Below are positions 55,385 through 63,966 of a stretch of DNA of 64,000 nt, piece after piece. Each line of letters begins with the position of its first letter. Position 1 is the first letter of the stretch. Under the pieces are notes generated by a model that saw nothing but the letters and a program-made list of their open reading frames with translations, made no database searches and had not been told where the DNA came from. A program made the translations under genes and the position numbers. Origin of the DNA: Corynebacterium pelargi. Its GTDB lineage: Bacteria; Actinomycetota; Actinomycetes; Mycobacteriales; Mycobacteriaceae. The stretch spans positions 124,001 through 188,000 of the forward strand of contig NZ_BMCX01000004.1 of the NCBI RefSeq assembly GCF_014635485.1. The letters are read 5' to 3'.

Positions 55385-55413
55385 AAAAGACCCAGGCAAA
55401 GCCTGGGTCTTTT
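55385..55413 (+). terminator. Rho-independent terminator of clpC
   Basis: A 13-bp stem (AAAAGACCCAGGC with GCCTGGGTCTTTT, AAA loop) lies 4 bp after the clpC stop and is followed by further T residues. Confidence 0.92.
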
Positions 55414-55479
55414 CTTTTCCTCGCTGTGAAAACCTGCCGTGGTCCTTGGTTAGGATATGGGGGAAAGAAAGGATCGAAC

Positions 55480-55650
55480 GTGGGCATCTTTTTCCGCCAA
55501 AGAAAGAAAATTGGCAAAAATAGCTGGCTGAATGTATCCAAGTCGGGCACCTCTGCGAGCACCCGCATTGGGCCAGTGACGCTGAATAGCAGGGGTGGCG
55601 TCTACGTTAATCTCCCCGGCGGCCTGCACTATCGCGGACGCTGGAAATAA
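55480..55650 (+). CDS. DUF4236 family small protein
   Basis: The 56-residue basic protein shows the full DUF4236 pattern: GIFFRQRKKIGKN, WLNVSKSGTSAS and LPGGLHY at the end. The function is unknown. The GTG at 55480 has AAAGGA about 7 nt upstream, and a TAGGAT -10-like hexamer lies near 55452. Its stop touches the stop of convergent bioN. It is a distant paralogue of the gene at 40561, which has the same length class and motif order. Confidence 0.7.
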   Translation: MGIFFRQRKKIGKNSWLNVSKSGTSASTRIGPVTLNSRGGVYVNLPGGLHYRGRWK

Positions 55651-56271
55651 TTAATCCGCCGCACCCCTAGCGATCAGGGCATCTGCGATGGCGCGGGCTC
55701 GTCGAATAGCTCGAATCAACACCGGCGTACCAATCGCGGTGATGGAGAAATTCACACCCCGTGCCTTGCGGGCATCAAGCACCTCAAACACGGTGCCGAA
55801 CATCAAGGGGATCAAGCGGATGGTCAGGGAAATGGCCAGCACAATCTGATCCACCGGCAACCAGCGCTCGAAGGGGCGAAGCGCCCGCTCAAAGGCGTCC
55901 ATCATCGCCTCAAGGGTGGTGGTGAGCGTAAGCAACGCAGCCAGCATCACCGAGGCCAAAAGCGCACCTGTAATGCCAAGGGCGCGATCCAAGCCATATT
56001 GCCACCACTGAAACGCGCACAGCAGGGCGAGCACGGGCAGCGTCATCCAGATCTGGGACCAAGCAATAGCAACGGGAATCCGCGCCAAGGCGTAGAGCGC
56101 AATCACCGCGATGATCAGCCCCAAAGCCGCGAGGGCACTATGCACCCAGATGGCGCTGGCCACAATAAAGAGCACCAGGGCAAGAAATTTCGCCCCCGCG
56201 GGCATCCGGTGAATGGGGGTGGAGCCTGCAACGTAGACGCCTAGGGGAAGATGCTGCCTATTCATGGCCAA
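55651..56271 (-). CDS. bioN: ECF biotin transporter T component
   Basis: The 206-residue EcfT-type membrane protein has about five membrane helices and ends with two short coupling motifs of the Ala-Arg-Gly type (LDARKARGVNF and ALIARGAAD) that contact the ATPase. It links BioY to BioM. The start overlaps bioM by 14 bp, so the three genes form one unit. Confidence 0.88.
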   Translation of the reverse strand: MAMNRQHLPLGVYVAGSTPIHRMPAGAKFLALVLFIVASAIWVHSALAALGLIIAVIALYALARIPVAIAWSQIWMTLPVLALLCAFQWWQYGLDRALGITGALLASVMLAALLTLTTTLEAMMDAFERALRPFERWLPVDQIVLAISLTIRLIPLMFGTVFEVLDARKARGVNFSITAIGTPVLIRAIRRARAIADALIARGAAD

Positions 56272-56944
56272 CGAGCTTCTTGTACTCGGCGATCACTTCA
56301 CGCGGGGGTCCGTCGAAGGCCACGCGGTGATCGTGCAAACAAATGGCGCGATCGAAGTCCTCGACAAATTCCAGGTCGTGGGTCACCACAATGAGCTGCT
56401 GCTCAAGGGTGGAAAAGATCTGGCGCAGACGATCCCTATTGCGCAGATCCAACAAGGTGGTGGGCTCATCGGCAACGATGAGCTTCGGGTTAATCACCAA
56501 CACAGCCGCCAGCGCCAGGAGGTGTTTTTGCCCACCGGAGAGCACATGGGGCGATTGCTCCTGCTGCTGCTCTAAACCAAAGCGGTGCAAAATATCTGCC
56601 ACGCGCTGCTTGCGCTGCTCTGCGGGAAGCTTGAATCTGCGCAATGAAAAGGCAATATCGTCGGCCACGGTGGGCATCACGATCTGATTTTCTGGATCAG
56701 AAAACACGAAGCCGACCTCTTTGCGCACCTGCTTTGCGTGCTTGGCTACATCGAGGCCATCGACGCTTACCTGCCCGGAGGTGGGCGAGCCCAAGCCATT
56801 GATCAGGCGCACCAAGGTCGATTTACCGCCACCGTTTTCACCGATGATGGCGATGCGCTGTTCTTTGAGCTCCAAGGTGGTGGGCTCAAGTGCTGTGAAC
56901 TCGCCAAAGCGAACGCACGCCTGTTCAAAGCGGATAATTGGCAC
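56258..56944 (-). CDS. bioM: ECF biotin transporter ATPase
   Basis: The 228-residue ABC ATPase is complete: Walker A GENGGGKSTLVRL, Q-loop near 80 (FSDPENQIVMPT), signature VLSGGQKHLLAL, Walker B LIVADEPTT and switch His in VVTHDLEFVED. FSDPENQ is typical of ECF ATPases. It lies 3 bp after bioY and overlaps bioN. Confidence 0.93.
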   Translation of the reverse strand: MPIIRFEQACVRFGEFTALEPTTLELKEQRIAIIGENGGGKSTLVRLINGLGSPTSGQVSVDGLDVAKHAKQVRKEVGFVFSDPENQIVMPTVADDIAFSLRRFKLPAEQRKQRVADILHRFGLEQQQEQSPHVLSGGQKHLLALAAVLVINPKLIVADEPTTLLDLRNRDRLRQIFSTLEQQLIVVTHDLEFVEDFDRAICLHDHRVAFDGPPREVIAEYKKLVGHE

Positions 56945-56947
56945 GCC

Positions 56948-57514
56948 TTAGGCCTTCTCGCGCAGGTCGGGGAAGGCCTTATGCACACCGGTGGCAATGG
57001 CTACGGCGGCGGCCAGCTTAATCAGGTCAGGGATGATAAAAGGCGCATTGGCTGCCAGCGCAGGGCCAAAGCCCATATCGGCGCGAAGCATCAAGCCGAA
57101 GCTGCCGAGCAAATACTGAACGGCCAGACCTGCAACCGCTGCAATGGCGAGCGTGACCACGGCAGAGGTGCCCTTGGTGGCGCGATAGGCAATAGCGCCT
57201 GCAACCAGCGCGGCAAACAGGTATCCAACCACGTAGCCAACGGTCGGGCCGGCCAATGCCGCAAGCGTGGAGCGCCCACCCGCGAGCACCGGAATGCCAA
57301 GCAGGCCGATAACAAGGAAGAGGGCAGTGGCCAAGAAGCCGCGCTTGGCGCCGAGGATCAGGCCGCTGAGGATCACGATGGCGTTTTGAAGCACAATCGG
57401 AACGCCCGCGGCGCCCACGGGGATGGACACAAACGCAAAGACGATGATCAAAGCGGCAAAGACGGCGCAATAGGCGAGGTCTTGCATATTGCTATTTCGA
57501 GATGAGGATTTCAC
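56948..57514 (-). CDS. bioY: Biotin-specific substrate-binding component BioY
   Basis: The 188-residue membrane protein has six helices and the BioY pattern (GVPIVLQNAIVILSGLILGAK, then GLLGIPVLAGG and GPTVGYVVGYLF). It binds biotin and gives the ECF transporter its specificity. I use GTG at 57514, 6 nt after a TAAGCT hexamer; ATG at 57487 would remove nine residues. A BioQ site overlaps this promoter. Corynebacteria are often biotin auxotrophs, which fits a regulated importer. Confidence 0.9.
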   Translation of the reverse strand: MKSSSRNSNMQDLAYCAVFAALIIVFAFVSIPVGAAGVPIVLQNAIVILSGLILGAKRGFLATALFLVIGLLGIPVLAGGRSTLAALAGPTVGYVVGYLFAALVAGAIAYRATKGTSAVVTLAIAAVAGLAVQYLLGSFGLMLRADMGFGPALAANAPFIIPDLIKLAAAVAIATGVHKAFPDLREKA

Positions 57515-57520
57515 CCCAAT

Positions 57521-57536
57521 AGCTTAACGCTGTTCA
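57521..57536 (-). promoter_or_regulatory. bioYMN promoter -10 with overlapping BioQ operator
   Basis: On the minus strand TGAACAGCGTTAAG (57536-57523) matches the C. glutamicum BioQ consensus TGAAC-N3-GTTAAC in all but the last base. It overlaps the TAAGCT hexamer (57526-57521) that sits 6 nt before the bioY GTG, an ideal place for repression. Confidence 0.75.
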
Positions 57537-57590
57537 ACTCCATGGCAAGACCCTCCAGCAATAGCCACTGGGCGCACAGTGGTGTCCTGC

Positions 57591-58469
57591 CTAATGCGGG
57601 AGCCTAAAGGTTCCCTGCTCAGTTTGTTCAGCCAGACGATCTTCAATCAATGAAAACAGCGCCCGCGAACGCTGCGCAGCATCAGGCCACACCACGTCGA
57701 TCTCCTTTTGGCTTAAGGGCTGATCGGCACTACGCAAGGCATCCATGATGAGGCCGCGCACCTGCCTATCGGTGCCCTGGAACTTCTGCTGCCTGCGCTT
57801 TTTAGCGGCAAGTTCTTCCTTTGTGGGCATGGGTTTGCCAAGGGCTTGCCATTGGCAGTGTTGGCGCACCGGGCATTGCTCGCAGGAGGGCTTGGGCGTG
57901 CACACCAAGGCGCCGAGTTCCATAAGCCCCACCGAAAACACCGGCGCGTCTTGTTCTGGCAATAAGGCTTCTACCTCTTTGAGCTCACGCTTTGAGGCAT
58001 TGCCTGCTAAGAAGCGGCCGTGGACAAGGCGGCTGAGCACCCTTCGCACATTCGTATCCACCACCGGCACGCGCTGGCCATAGGCAAAGGCCGCGACAGC
58101 GCGTGCGGTGTAGTCGCCAATGCCGGGTAGCCCAAGGAGATCATCCACGTCTTCTGGGACCTCGCCGTTGTATTGTTCGCAGATGGTTTGGGCACATTCA
58201 TGCAGCCTGAGTGCCCTGCGCGGGTAGCCGAGCTTGCCCCACGCCCGCAAAATCTCGGCTCTTGGTGCCGCGGCGAAGTCCGCGGGGGTAGGCCAGCGCC
58301 GCATCCAGTCTTGCCAGATGGGCTCCACGCGAGCCACTTGGGTTTGTTGGCTCATTACCTCGCTGAGCAGCACACCCCAGGCGCTGGTGTGGGGATTGCG
58401 CCAGACGATGCTGCGAGCATTGGCTCGATACCAGGCGATAATGTCGCGTTCTAAGGGGGCAAAATTCAC
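57591..58469 (-). CDS. mutY: A/G-specific adenine glycosylase
   Basis: The 292-residue repair enzyme removes adenine mispaired with 8-oxoguanine. Visible are the catalytic Glu in LSEVMSQQTQV, the helix-hairpin-helix GLPGIGDYTARA, the catalytic Asp in VVDTNVRRVLSR and the four-Cys [4Fe-4S] site CTPKPSCEQCP...C. The first two Cys are five residues apart instead of the usual six. The C-terminal 8-oxoG-recognition domain is short. GTG at 58469 is the first start in frame. It is divergent from the carbonic anhydrase gene. Confidence 0.9.
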   Translation of the reverse strand: MNFAPLERDIIAWYRANARSIVWRNPHTSAWGVLLSEVMSQQTQVARVEPIWQDWMRRWPTPADFAAAPRAEILRAWGKLGYPRRALRLHECAQTICEQYNGEVPEDVDDLLGLPGIGDYTARAVAAFAYGQRVPVVDTNVRRVLSRLVHGRFLAGNASKRELKEVEALLPEQDAPVFSVGLMELGALVCTPKPSCEQCPVRQHCQWQALGKPMPTKEELAAKKRRQQKFQGTDRQVRGLIMDALRSADQPLSQKEIDVVWPDAAQRSRALFSLIEDRLAEQTEQGTFRLPH

Positions 58470-58534
58470 GAGATTAGAAAGTTTTCCGGTTAAGTCTTAA
58501 CAAGCAGGGTGCGTGAAGTGCCAGAATACTGTGT

Positions 58535-59137
58535 ATGAGTGCGAATTCTTCTTCTACCCTCTGGAACACGATGTTGGAGGCCAATCAGCGTTTTGCTGAA
58601 GGCACACCCGCCCGCCCCAACCAGGACGAAGATCGCCGTGCAGCGCTGCAGGCCGGCCAGAACCCCTATGCGTGCGTGTTTACCTGCTCGGATTCCCGCG
58701 TCCCCGCGGAGCTGATTTTCGATGCTGGTCTTGGCGATCTTTTCGTGGTGCGCACCGCAGGCGAGGTGGTAGACACCGGCGTGATGGCCACCTTGGAGTT
58801 CGCCGTGGCAGGCCTTGGGGTGGAGCTGCTGGTGATCATGGGCCACCAAAACTGTGGCGCCGTGAAGGCCACCGCCGAGGTATATGAGGGCGCCGATCTT
58901 CCTCCTGCGCAGCAGCGCGTGTTGGTAGAGCAGATCCTGCCCAGCATTACCAAGGCCAAGCAGGCTGGGATGCATGATCGTGAGGATTTCGAGCGCCAAC
59001 ATGCTGCGCGTATGGCCGAAAAGATTCTGTCTACTTCCTCGGTGATCCGTGAGGCAGTGGAGGCGGGAAGGCTCAATGTTGTTGCAGCCCGCTACAAGCT
59101 TGACGACGCCACCGTGGAAACAGTGGCGGCCTGGTAG
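58535..59137 (+). CDS. Beta-class carbonic anhydrase
   Basis: The 200-residue enzyme converts CO2 and bicarbonate. The zinc ligands are Cys in FTCSDSRV and His-x-x-Cys in GHQNCGAV, with the catalytic Asp-Arg pair in CSDSRV. The length is normal for the beta class. The ATG lacks a clear ribosome site; AATACT lies only 4 nt upstream, so the real start point of the mRNA is uncertain. The mutY-carbonic anhydrase divergent pair is common in corynebacteria. Confidence 0.92.
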   Translation: MSANSSSTLWNTMLEANQRFAEGTPARPNQDEDRRAALQAGQNPYACVFTCSDSRVPAELIFDAGLGDLFVVRTAGEVVDTGVMATLEFAVAGLGVELLVIMGHQNCGAVKATAEVYEGADLPPAQQRVLVEQILPSITKAKQAGMHDREDFERQHAARMAEKILSTSSVIREAVEAGRLNVVAARYKLDDATVETVAAW

Positions 59138-59191
59138 ATCATTCTTGCAGTAAGCCCGGGGTGTAAGCGCAGCCTGGAGCTAAAAAGTTCG

Positions 59192-59197
59192 TATTCT
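59192..59197 (+). promoter_or_regulatory. -10 hexamer TATTCT, probable leaderless promoter
   Basis: TATTCT ends 7 nt before the GTG at 59205; there is no Shine-Dalgarno sequence. Confidence 0.5.
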
Positions 59198-59204
59198 AAA
59201 GAAC

Positions 59205-59882
59205 GTGGATTCCCAAAACTTGCGCCCGGAACGTCTGCCAGAAAAGTACTACAAGCGCCGCCGAGCAGCGGCCGCGATTGTGCTCGTCATTCTCGCCCTG
59301 CTCTTTGTGTGGTTGGTGTCTAGCCTGCGCGGCAATGATGACACTGAGCAGGTCGCACAAAGCTCAAGCGTGACTGCCACGAGCGGCACCCAAACCTCCA
59401 GCAGTGCCACCGAAGAAGAAAGCACCGAAAGCACTGCGCCGAGCGAGGAAAGCACCGAGGCTGCATCCAGCGAAGCAGCCCCCGAAGATGCCACCTGCCG
59501 GGTGGAAGATTTGCAGGTGATTGCGAAAACCAATCGCCCGGATTATCCGGCAGGGGAGCAGCCGGTGTTTTATATGACGGTGCGTAACCCCACGCAGGTA
59601 GATTGCGAGATTGATTTAGACGAGCACCCCTTGCGCTTTGAGGTCTATGACCTTGGCACCAATCAGCGCGTGTGGTCGGATATCGACTGCAACAACCCGG
59701 TGGCTCAGGGGCGTCAGACCTTCAAGGCTGGCCAAGAGCGCAGCTTTGAGGCCGCATGGTCGCGCACCCAAAGCGCACCGAATGAGTGTGGGGATCGCCC
59801 GCAGGCGGCCCCAGGCGGCTACTACCTCCACACGGTGATTGGACAGAACCCCTCGCAGCCAGTGACCTTTAACCTGGCCTAG
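59205..59882 (+). CDS. Membrane-anchored secreted protein, conserved in corynebacteria
   Basis: The 225-residue protein has a basic cytoplasmic start, one membrane helix (about 22-42), a Ser/Thr/Glu-rich linker of about 50 residues, and an outside beta-rich domain with four Cys (ATCRVED, VDCEID, DIDCNN, NECGDR), enough for two disulfides. The domain resembles DUF4232/intracellular-inhibitor-like sandwiches in outline only. The function is unknown. The 3' end overlaps radA by 4 bp, convergently. Confidence 0.65.
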   Translation: MDSQNLRPERLPEKYYKRRRAAAAIVLVILALLFVWLVSSLRGNDDTEQVAQSSSVTATSGTQTSSSATEEESTESTAPSEESTEAASSEAAPEDATCRVEDLQVIAKTNRPDYPAGEQPVFYMTVRNPTQVDCEIDLDEHPLRFEVYDLGTNQRVWSDIDCNNPVAQGRQTFKAGQERSFEAAWSRTQSAPNECGDRPQAAPGGYYLHTVIGQNPSQPVTFNLA

Positions 59883-61249
59883 GCGCCCACCAAGGCCAAC
59901 GCCTCAGCGATCGTTCCCACCCGCTGCATCTGCATTCCGGGTATATCCACATCGGCATTGGGAATGATCGCTTTGCTATATCCAAGGCGGTGCGCCTCTT
60001 GGAGCCTGCGCTGCACATTGGGCACGGCGCGGATTTCTCCCGCCAACCCCACCTCGCCTAACACCACCGTGCGCTTGGGTAGGGCACGGCCTGTCATGGC
60101 GCTGGCAGTGGCAAGGGCAATGGCGAGGTCTACTGCCGGTTCGCCCACTTTCACCCCACCCACGGTTGCCACATACACCTCTTTATCGTGGGTGCGCTTC
60201 TTGGCCCGCGCGGAAAGCACCGCCAACACCATGGGCACGCGGGTGGCATCAAGGCCTGTGACTGCGCGCCGGGGATTCTTGGATTCCGTTGGCACCACCA
60301 GCGCTTGTACCTCAGCCAAGATGGGGCGCACCCCATCCATGGCCACGGTCACGGCTGTGCCATCGGGAGTGGCATCGCGGTGCGATAAAAACAGCCCAGA
60401 AGGATCAGGCACCTCGTGGATGCCATCGTGTTGCTGCTCGAAGCAGCCCACCTCATCGGTGGCACCAAAACGGTTTTTCATACCGCGCAGCATCCTCAGC
60501 GTCGAGTGGCGATCCCCCTCGAAGTTCAGCACAACATCAACCAGGTGCTCAAGGGTGCGCGGGCCTGCAACATTGCCGTCTTTGGTCACGTGGCCGACGA
60601 GGAGCACGGGGATGCCGGTGTCTTTGGCCAGGCTGGTCAGCGCCGCAGTGACCGCGCGCGATTGCGCCACGCCGCCAGAGACACCTTCCACACCACTGGC
60701 CTGCATCGTCTGCACGGAATCCACAATGAGCAAGGAAGGCTTGATGGCCTCCACGTGGCCGAACACCACATCGAGTTGGGATTCGGCAGCCAGGTAGAGA
60801 TTTTCTTGCAGCGCGCCGGTGCGCTCAGCGCGCATCCGCACCTGGCCGGCGGATTCCTCGGCGGTGATATACAAGGCCTTGCGCTTTTTGCCATCGCCGC
60901 CTTCGCACTGCGCCCATTTGCTTGCCACCTCAAGCAGCAGCGTTGACTTACCCACGCCGGGCTCACCGGCAAGCAGGATTACAGAACCCGGCACGATGCC
61001 CTTGCCCAGCACGCGATCAAGCTCGCTAATGCCGGTGCTGCGCACGGTGGATAGCGTTGGGTCAATCTTGGTGATGTTCAGCGCCGGGGCATTGGGCGCT
61101 ATGCGCAGCGCAGATGGGGCATGTGCGGTGGCGGGGGCGTGTTCTTCAAAAGAGCCCCAGGCCCCACATTCGGGGCATCGTCCTAACCACTTTGGTGCCT
61201 CGTATCCACACTCAGAGCACACATGGGTGCTGCGCTTTGCTTTTGCCAT
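59879..61249 (-). CDS. radA: DNA repair protein RadA
   Basis: The 456-residue protein has an N-terminal four-Cys zinc finger (CSECGYEAPKWLGRCPECGA), a RecA-like ATPase (Walker A GEPGVGKSTLL, near 94), the RadA-specific KNRFG motif and a C-terminal Lon-like domain. It is a DnaB-type helicase for branch migration in recombination. It shares an intergenic region with lpqE upstream, as in mycobacteria, though both lie here on the minus strand. Confidence 0.95.
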   Translation of the reverse strand: MAKAKRSTHVCSECGYEAPKWLGRCPECGAWGSFEEHAPATAHAPSALRIAPNAPALNITKIDPTLSTVRSTGISELDRVLGKGIVPGSVILLAGEPGVGKSTLLLEVASKWAQCEGGDGKKRKALYITAEESAGQVRMRAERTGALQENLYLAAESQLDVVFGHVEAIKPSLLIVDSVQTMQASGVEGVSGGVAQSRAVTAALTSLAKDTGIPVLLVGHVTKDGNVAGPRTLEHLVDVVLNFEGDRHSTLRMLRGMKNRFGATDEVGCFEQQHDGIHEVPDPSGLFLSHRDATPDGTAVTVAMDGVRPILAEVQALVVPTESKNPRRAVTGLDATRVPMVLAVLSARAKKRTHDKEVYVATVGGVKVGEPAVDLAIALATASAMTGRALPKRTVVLGEVGLAGEIRAVPNVQRRLQEAHRLGYSKAIIPNADVDIPGMQMQRVGTIAEALALVGA

Positions 61250-61294
61250 GGCTCCTACCTTAAAACACGACCCCCGATTTGGCTTCTGACATGC

Positions 61295-61325
61295 AAAAAC
61301 GCGCAGCCGAAGCTGCGCGTTTTTT
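61295..61325 (-). terminator. Terminator of the lpqE gene
   Basis: A 9-bp GC stem (ACGCGCAGC with GCTGCGCGT, CGAA loop) extended by A/T pairs runs on the minus strand into a T-run, 17 bp after the lpqE stop. Confidence 0.9.
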
Positions 61326-61342
61326 AAGGAGGATGCTGTTAT

Positions 61343-61888
61343 TTAGTGCTTCTTCTCCGGTGCCTGGCGTTCGAGGGAGCCGGCCTCAGGCAGGGGCTCG
61401 GAGATGGTGGCCACCATGTCTACCTCTTGGCCATCGTCAAAGACGAACTTCACGTTGGTGTTACCGCCAACGGGGAAGCCGGGGTTGTCGACGGAGGTAG
61501 CAACCTTGTTCAGGCAGGCCTTGTTGGTGGAAGGAATGTTCTTGAGCTCACCTTCGAGGTCGGCTACCAGGGAGCAGCCGGGGGCCATGCTCAGGTCGCC
61601 GTCGAGGGAGACGTCCTTGCCTTCAATGCTGACGCTCTTGAGGGTGTGCTCGCGGTCGCCCTTATCCAGGTTGGAGGCGGTGAACTTCAAACCGGCCTTG
61701 CCGTTGTTTTGCACCTGGACGGTAACGTCGCGCAGAGAAACAAGGTCATCGGCGGTGTTTGCGGACGCGCCATCTACGGCTGCTACCTGGGTATCGGTCT
61801 GGGTGATCTGGCCTGCGCCGCAAGATGCGAGCACAAGGGCGCAGCAGGCGAGACCGGGTGCGAGTGCGGCCGACTTAAGGGACTTCAC
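61343..61888 (-). CDS. lpqE: LpqE-like lipoprotein
   Basis: The 181-residue protein has a lipoprotein signal (ALVLASC lipobox) and a single beta-sandwich domain with two further Cys (PGCSLV and KACLNK). Its place between radA and carD matches mycobacterial lpqE. The function is unknown. GTG at 61888 is chosen for GGAGG 8 nt upstream; an ATG at 61903 lies within that ribosome site. Confidence 0.75.
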   Translation of the reverse strand: MKSLKSAALAPGLACCALVLASCGAGQITQTDTQVAAVDGASANTADDLVSLRDVTVQVQNNGKAGLKFTASNLDKGDREHTLKSVSIEGKDVSLDGDLSMAPGCSLVADLEGELKNIPSTNKACLNKVATSVDNPGFPVGGNTNVKFVFDDGQEVDMVATISEPLPEAGSLERQAPEKKH

Positions 61889-62099
61889 GTGTACGTCCTC
61901 CATCGTGAAAACGGATAAGACAGTGGCGGATGCGTCGAAAAGCTCATCCGAAGCTGTCGCGAGCATTTTACTTCACCCCACTTTAGTGCTTTGTGGCCGG
62001 TGGTACACAGTCAGTGTGTGATTGATCAAGCCAAACGGGGTAAAACGAAAGGATTAGCATTTCTGCCCCTGCGAACAGGGCGTCAGGTGCGTCCAGTGC

Positions 62100-62105
62100 T
62101 ACAAT
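62100..62105 (+). promoter_or_regulatory. -10 hexamer TACAAT of the carD promoter
   Basis: TACAAT lies 40 bp before the carD ATG, giving a leader of about 33 nt that contains AAGGAGAG. The rest of the 256-bp gap up to lpqE shows no gene. Confidence 0.55.
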
Positions 62106-62144
62106 ACGGCAGTTACGCGTGCGTACAGCTTGAAGGAGAGTTCC

Positions 62145-62714
62145 ATGGATTTTAAGGTCGGCGACACCGTTGTGTACCCGCATCACGGCGCTGCTGTGGT
62201 GGCAGATATCGAGCAGCGGGAAATGGGTGGGGAGACCTTAGAGTACCTAGTGCTGCAAATTCACCAGTCTGACCTGGTGGTTCGCGTGCCTTCTAAAAAC
62301 GCCGAGCTCGTGGGCGTGCGCGATGTGGTCGATGATGCAGGCCTGAAGAAGGTCTTTGGCTTCCTGCGCGAAGCAGATGTAGAAGAGGCCACCAACTGGT
62401 CGCGTCGTTTCAAGGCCAACCAGGAGCGCCTGGCCTCAGGTGACGTGAATAAGGTGGCCGAGGTCGTGCGCGATCTTTGGCGTCGCGACCAGGGCAAGGG
62501 CCTATCGGCAGGCGAGAAGCGCATGTTGGCAAAGGCGCGTCAGGTTCTCGTCGGTGAGCTTTCATTGGCCGAGGTCAATGACGAAAAGAAGGCCGATGCG
62601 CTCTTGGCTGAGGTGGATGCCACGATCGAGCGTCACCGTGCGGCCGAGAAGACGCCGGAAGAAGCGATGAGCTTTGACGATAAAGAAGTAGACCTCGACG
62701 AGCTCGCCTTCTAA
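62145..62714 (+). CDS. carD: CarD family transcription regulator
   Basis: The 189-residue protein has an N-terminal RNA polymerase-interacting domain ([21 protein letters not shown]) and a C-terminal helical domain with a conserved Trp near 85 ([10 protein letters not shown]) that wedges into open promoter DNA. It stabilises initiation at ribosomal and other promoters and is essential in mycobacteria. ATG at 62145 follows AAGGAGAG. It leads into ispD 1 bp downstream. Confidence 0.95.
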   Translation: MDFKVGDTVVYPHHGAAVVADIEQREMGGETLEYLVLQIHQSDLVVRVPSKNAELVGVRDVVDDAGLKKVFGFLREADVEEATNWSRRFKANQERLASGDVNKVAEVVRDLWRRDQGKGLSAGEKRMLAKARQVLVGELSLAEVNDEKKADALLAEVDATIERHRAAEKTPEEAMSFDDKEVDLDELAF

Positions 62715-62715
62715 C

Positions 62716-63450
62716 ATGGCACGCCCGGTCACCGCCATCATCGCGGCCGCCGGCGTGGGCAAAAGGCTTGGGGCTGATATGCCTAAGGCCTACGTTGAAC
62801 TTCATGGGCGAAGCCTCCTCGAACGTTCAATTCAGGCGATGATCCGGTCGAAAATTGTCGATCAGATCTTGGTCGTGATCAGCCCAGCCATGCGGGCCTA
62901 TGCCCACAACCTCCTGCACAAAGCGGGTCTGGATCGCGCGGAAGTGCCTATTCAGCTTGTCGACGGCGGCGCGGAACGCTTCGACAGCGTGTGGTGTGGC
63001 CTGCAGGCGATCCCCGATGAACACGGCGTGGTGCTCATCCACGACGCCGCCAGAGCGCTCACGCCTCCCGGCATGATCGCGCGGGTCAGTGCCGCGGTGC
63101 TTGAAGGCCACGCCGGGGTGATTCCCGTGCTGCCGGTATCCGACACCATCAAGCAGGTGGAGGGCCACTTCGTGCTCAACACCCCGGAGCGCTCCTCGCT
63201 CATGGCGGTGCAAACACCACAAGGCTTTGACCTGCAAGCATTGCGCGAAGCCAATCGCCGCTACTTCGATGCACCCTCAAGCTTCCAGCCCACCGACGAT
63301 GCCTCGCTGATGGAATGGGCTGGCTATCCGGTGCGCTGCGTACAAGGCGACCCGATGGCCTTTAAAGTAACCACTCCCATGGATTTTGCCCTCGCCACCA
63401 TCGTGAGCGCAGAGGCAGAAAGCACAGAATTTGAGGTTCCCGGTGACTGA
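62716..63450 (+). CDS. ispD: 2-C-methyl-D-erythritol 4-phosphate cytidylyltransferase
   Basis: The 244-residue enzyme adds CMP to methylerythritol phosphate in the non-mevalonate isoprenoid pathway. The nucleotide-binding loop is [20 protein letters not shown], with [12 protein letters not shown] and [12 protein letters not shown] further on. It is coupled to carD (1-bp gap) and overlaps ispF by 8 bp. Confidence 0.95.
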   Translation: MARPVTAIIAAAGVGKRLGADMPKAYVELHGRSLLERSIQAMIRSKIVDQILVVISPAMRAYAHNLLHKAGLDRAEVPIQLVDGGAERFDSVWCGLQAIPDEHGVVLIHDAARALTPPGMIARVSAAVLEGHAGVIPVLPVSDTIKQVEGHFVLNTPERSSLMAVQTPQGFDLQALREANRRYFDAPSSFQPTDDASLMEWAGYPVRCVQGDPMAFKVTTPMDFALATIVSAEAESTEFEVPGD

Positions 63451-63961
63451 ACACATCATCCCCCGCGTCGGTATCGGCACCGATGCCCACCAGATCCAAG
63501 AAGGCAAAGTGTGTATGCTTGCCTGCCTTGCATTCGAAGGCGCCGATGGCTGCGAGGGGCATTCCGATGGGGACGTCGTAGCCCACGCCATCGTCGATGC
63601 CCTCTTAAGCGCCGCAGGCCTTGGCGATCTTGGCAGCTTTGTGGGGGTGGGCAGAAGCGAATACGACAATGTTTCCGGCGAGCGCCTGCTGAAGGAATGC
63701 CGCGAATTACTTGAGCGCGAAGGCTTCGTCATTGGCAACGTGGCCGCTCAAATGATTGGCCAAACCCCGAAGATGGGGCCGCGCCGCGAAGAGGCTCAAG
63801 CCGTGATTGGCGATATTTTGGGCGCACCGGCCTCGATTTCCGCCACCAGCACCGATCACCTTGGATTCACCGGGCGCGGCGAGGGTCGTGCGGCCGTAGC
63901 AACGGCGGTGGTGTGGCACGCTCCTAGCGCAAACCCCGCAGCAGGGGCTTCGATACAATAA
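63443..63961 (+). CDS. ispF: 2-C-methyl-D-erythritol 2,4-cyclodiphosphate synthase
   Basis: The 172-residue trimeric enzyme makes the cyclic diphosphate two steps after IspD. The metal ligands are in GTDAHQI (Asp, His) and the signature [20 protein letters not shown] carries the third. The C-terminus has [18 protein letters not shown] at 63443 is chosen for GAGG 6 nt upstream; it lies within the end of ispD. Confidence 0.95.
   Translation: MTEHIIPRVGIGTDAHQIQEGKVCMLACLAFEGADGCEGHSDGDVVAHAIVDALLSAAGLGDLGSFVGVGRSEYDNVSGERLLKECRELLEREGFVIGNVAAQMIGQTPKMGPRREEAQAVIGDILGAPASISATSTDHLGFTGRGEGRAAVATAVVWHAPSANPAAGASIQ
63954..63959 (+). promoter_or_regulatory. -10 hexamer TACAAT, leaderless cysS promoter
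   Basis: TACAAT, one base from the full consensus, ends 7 nt before the GTG at 63967, inside the last codons of ispF. There is no Shine-Dalgarno sequence. Confidence 0.5.
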
Positions 63962-63966
63962 AGCGC

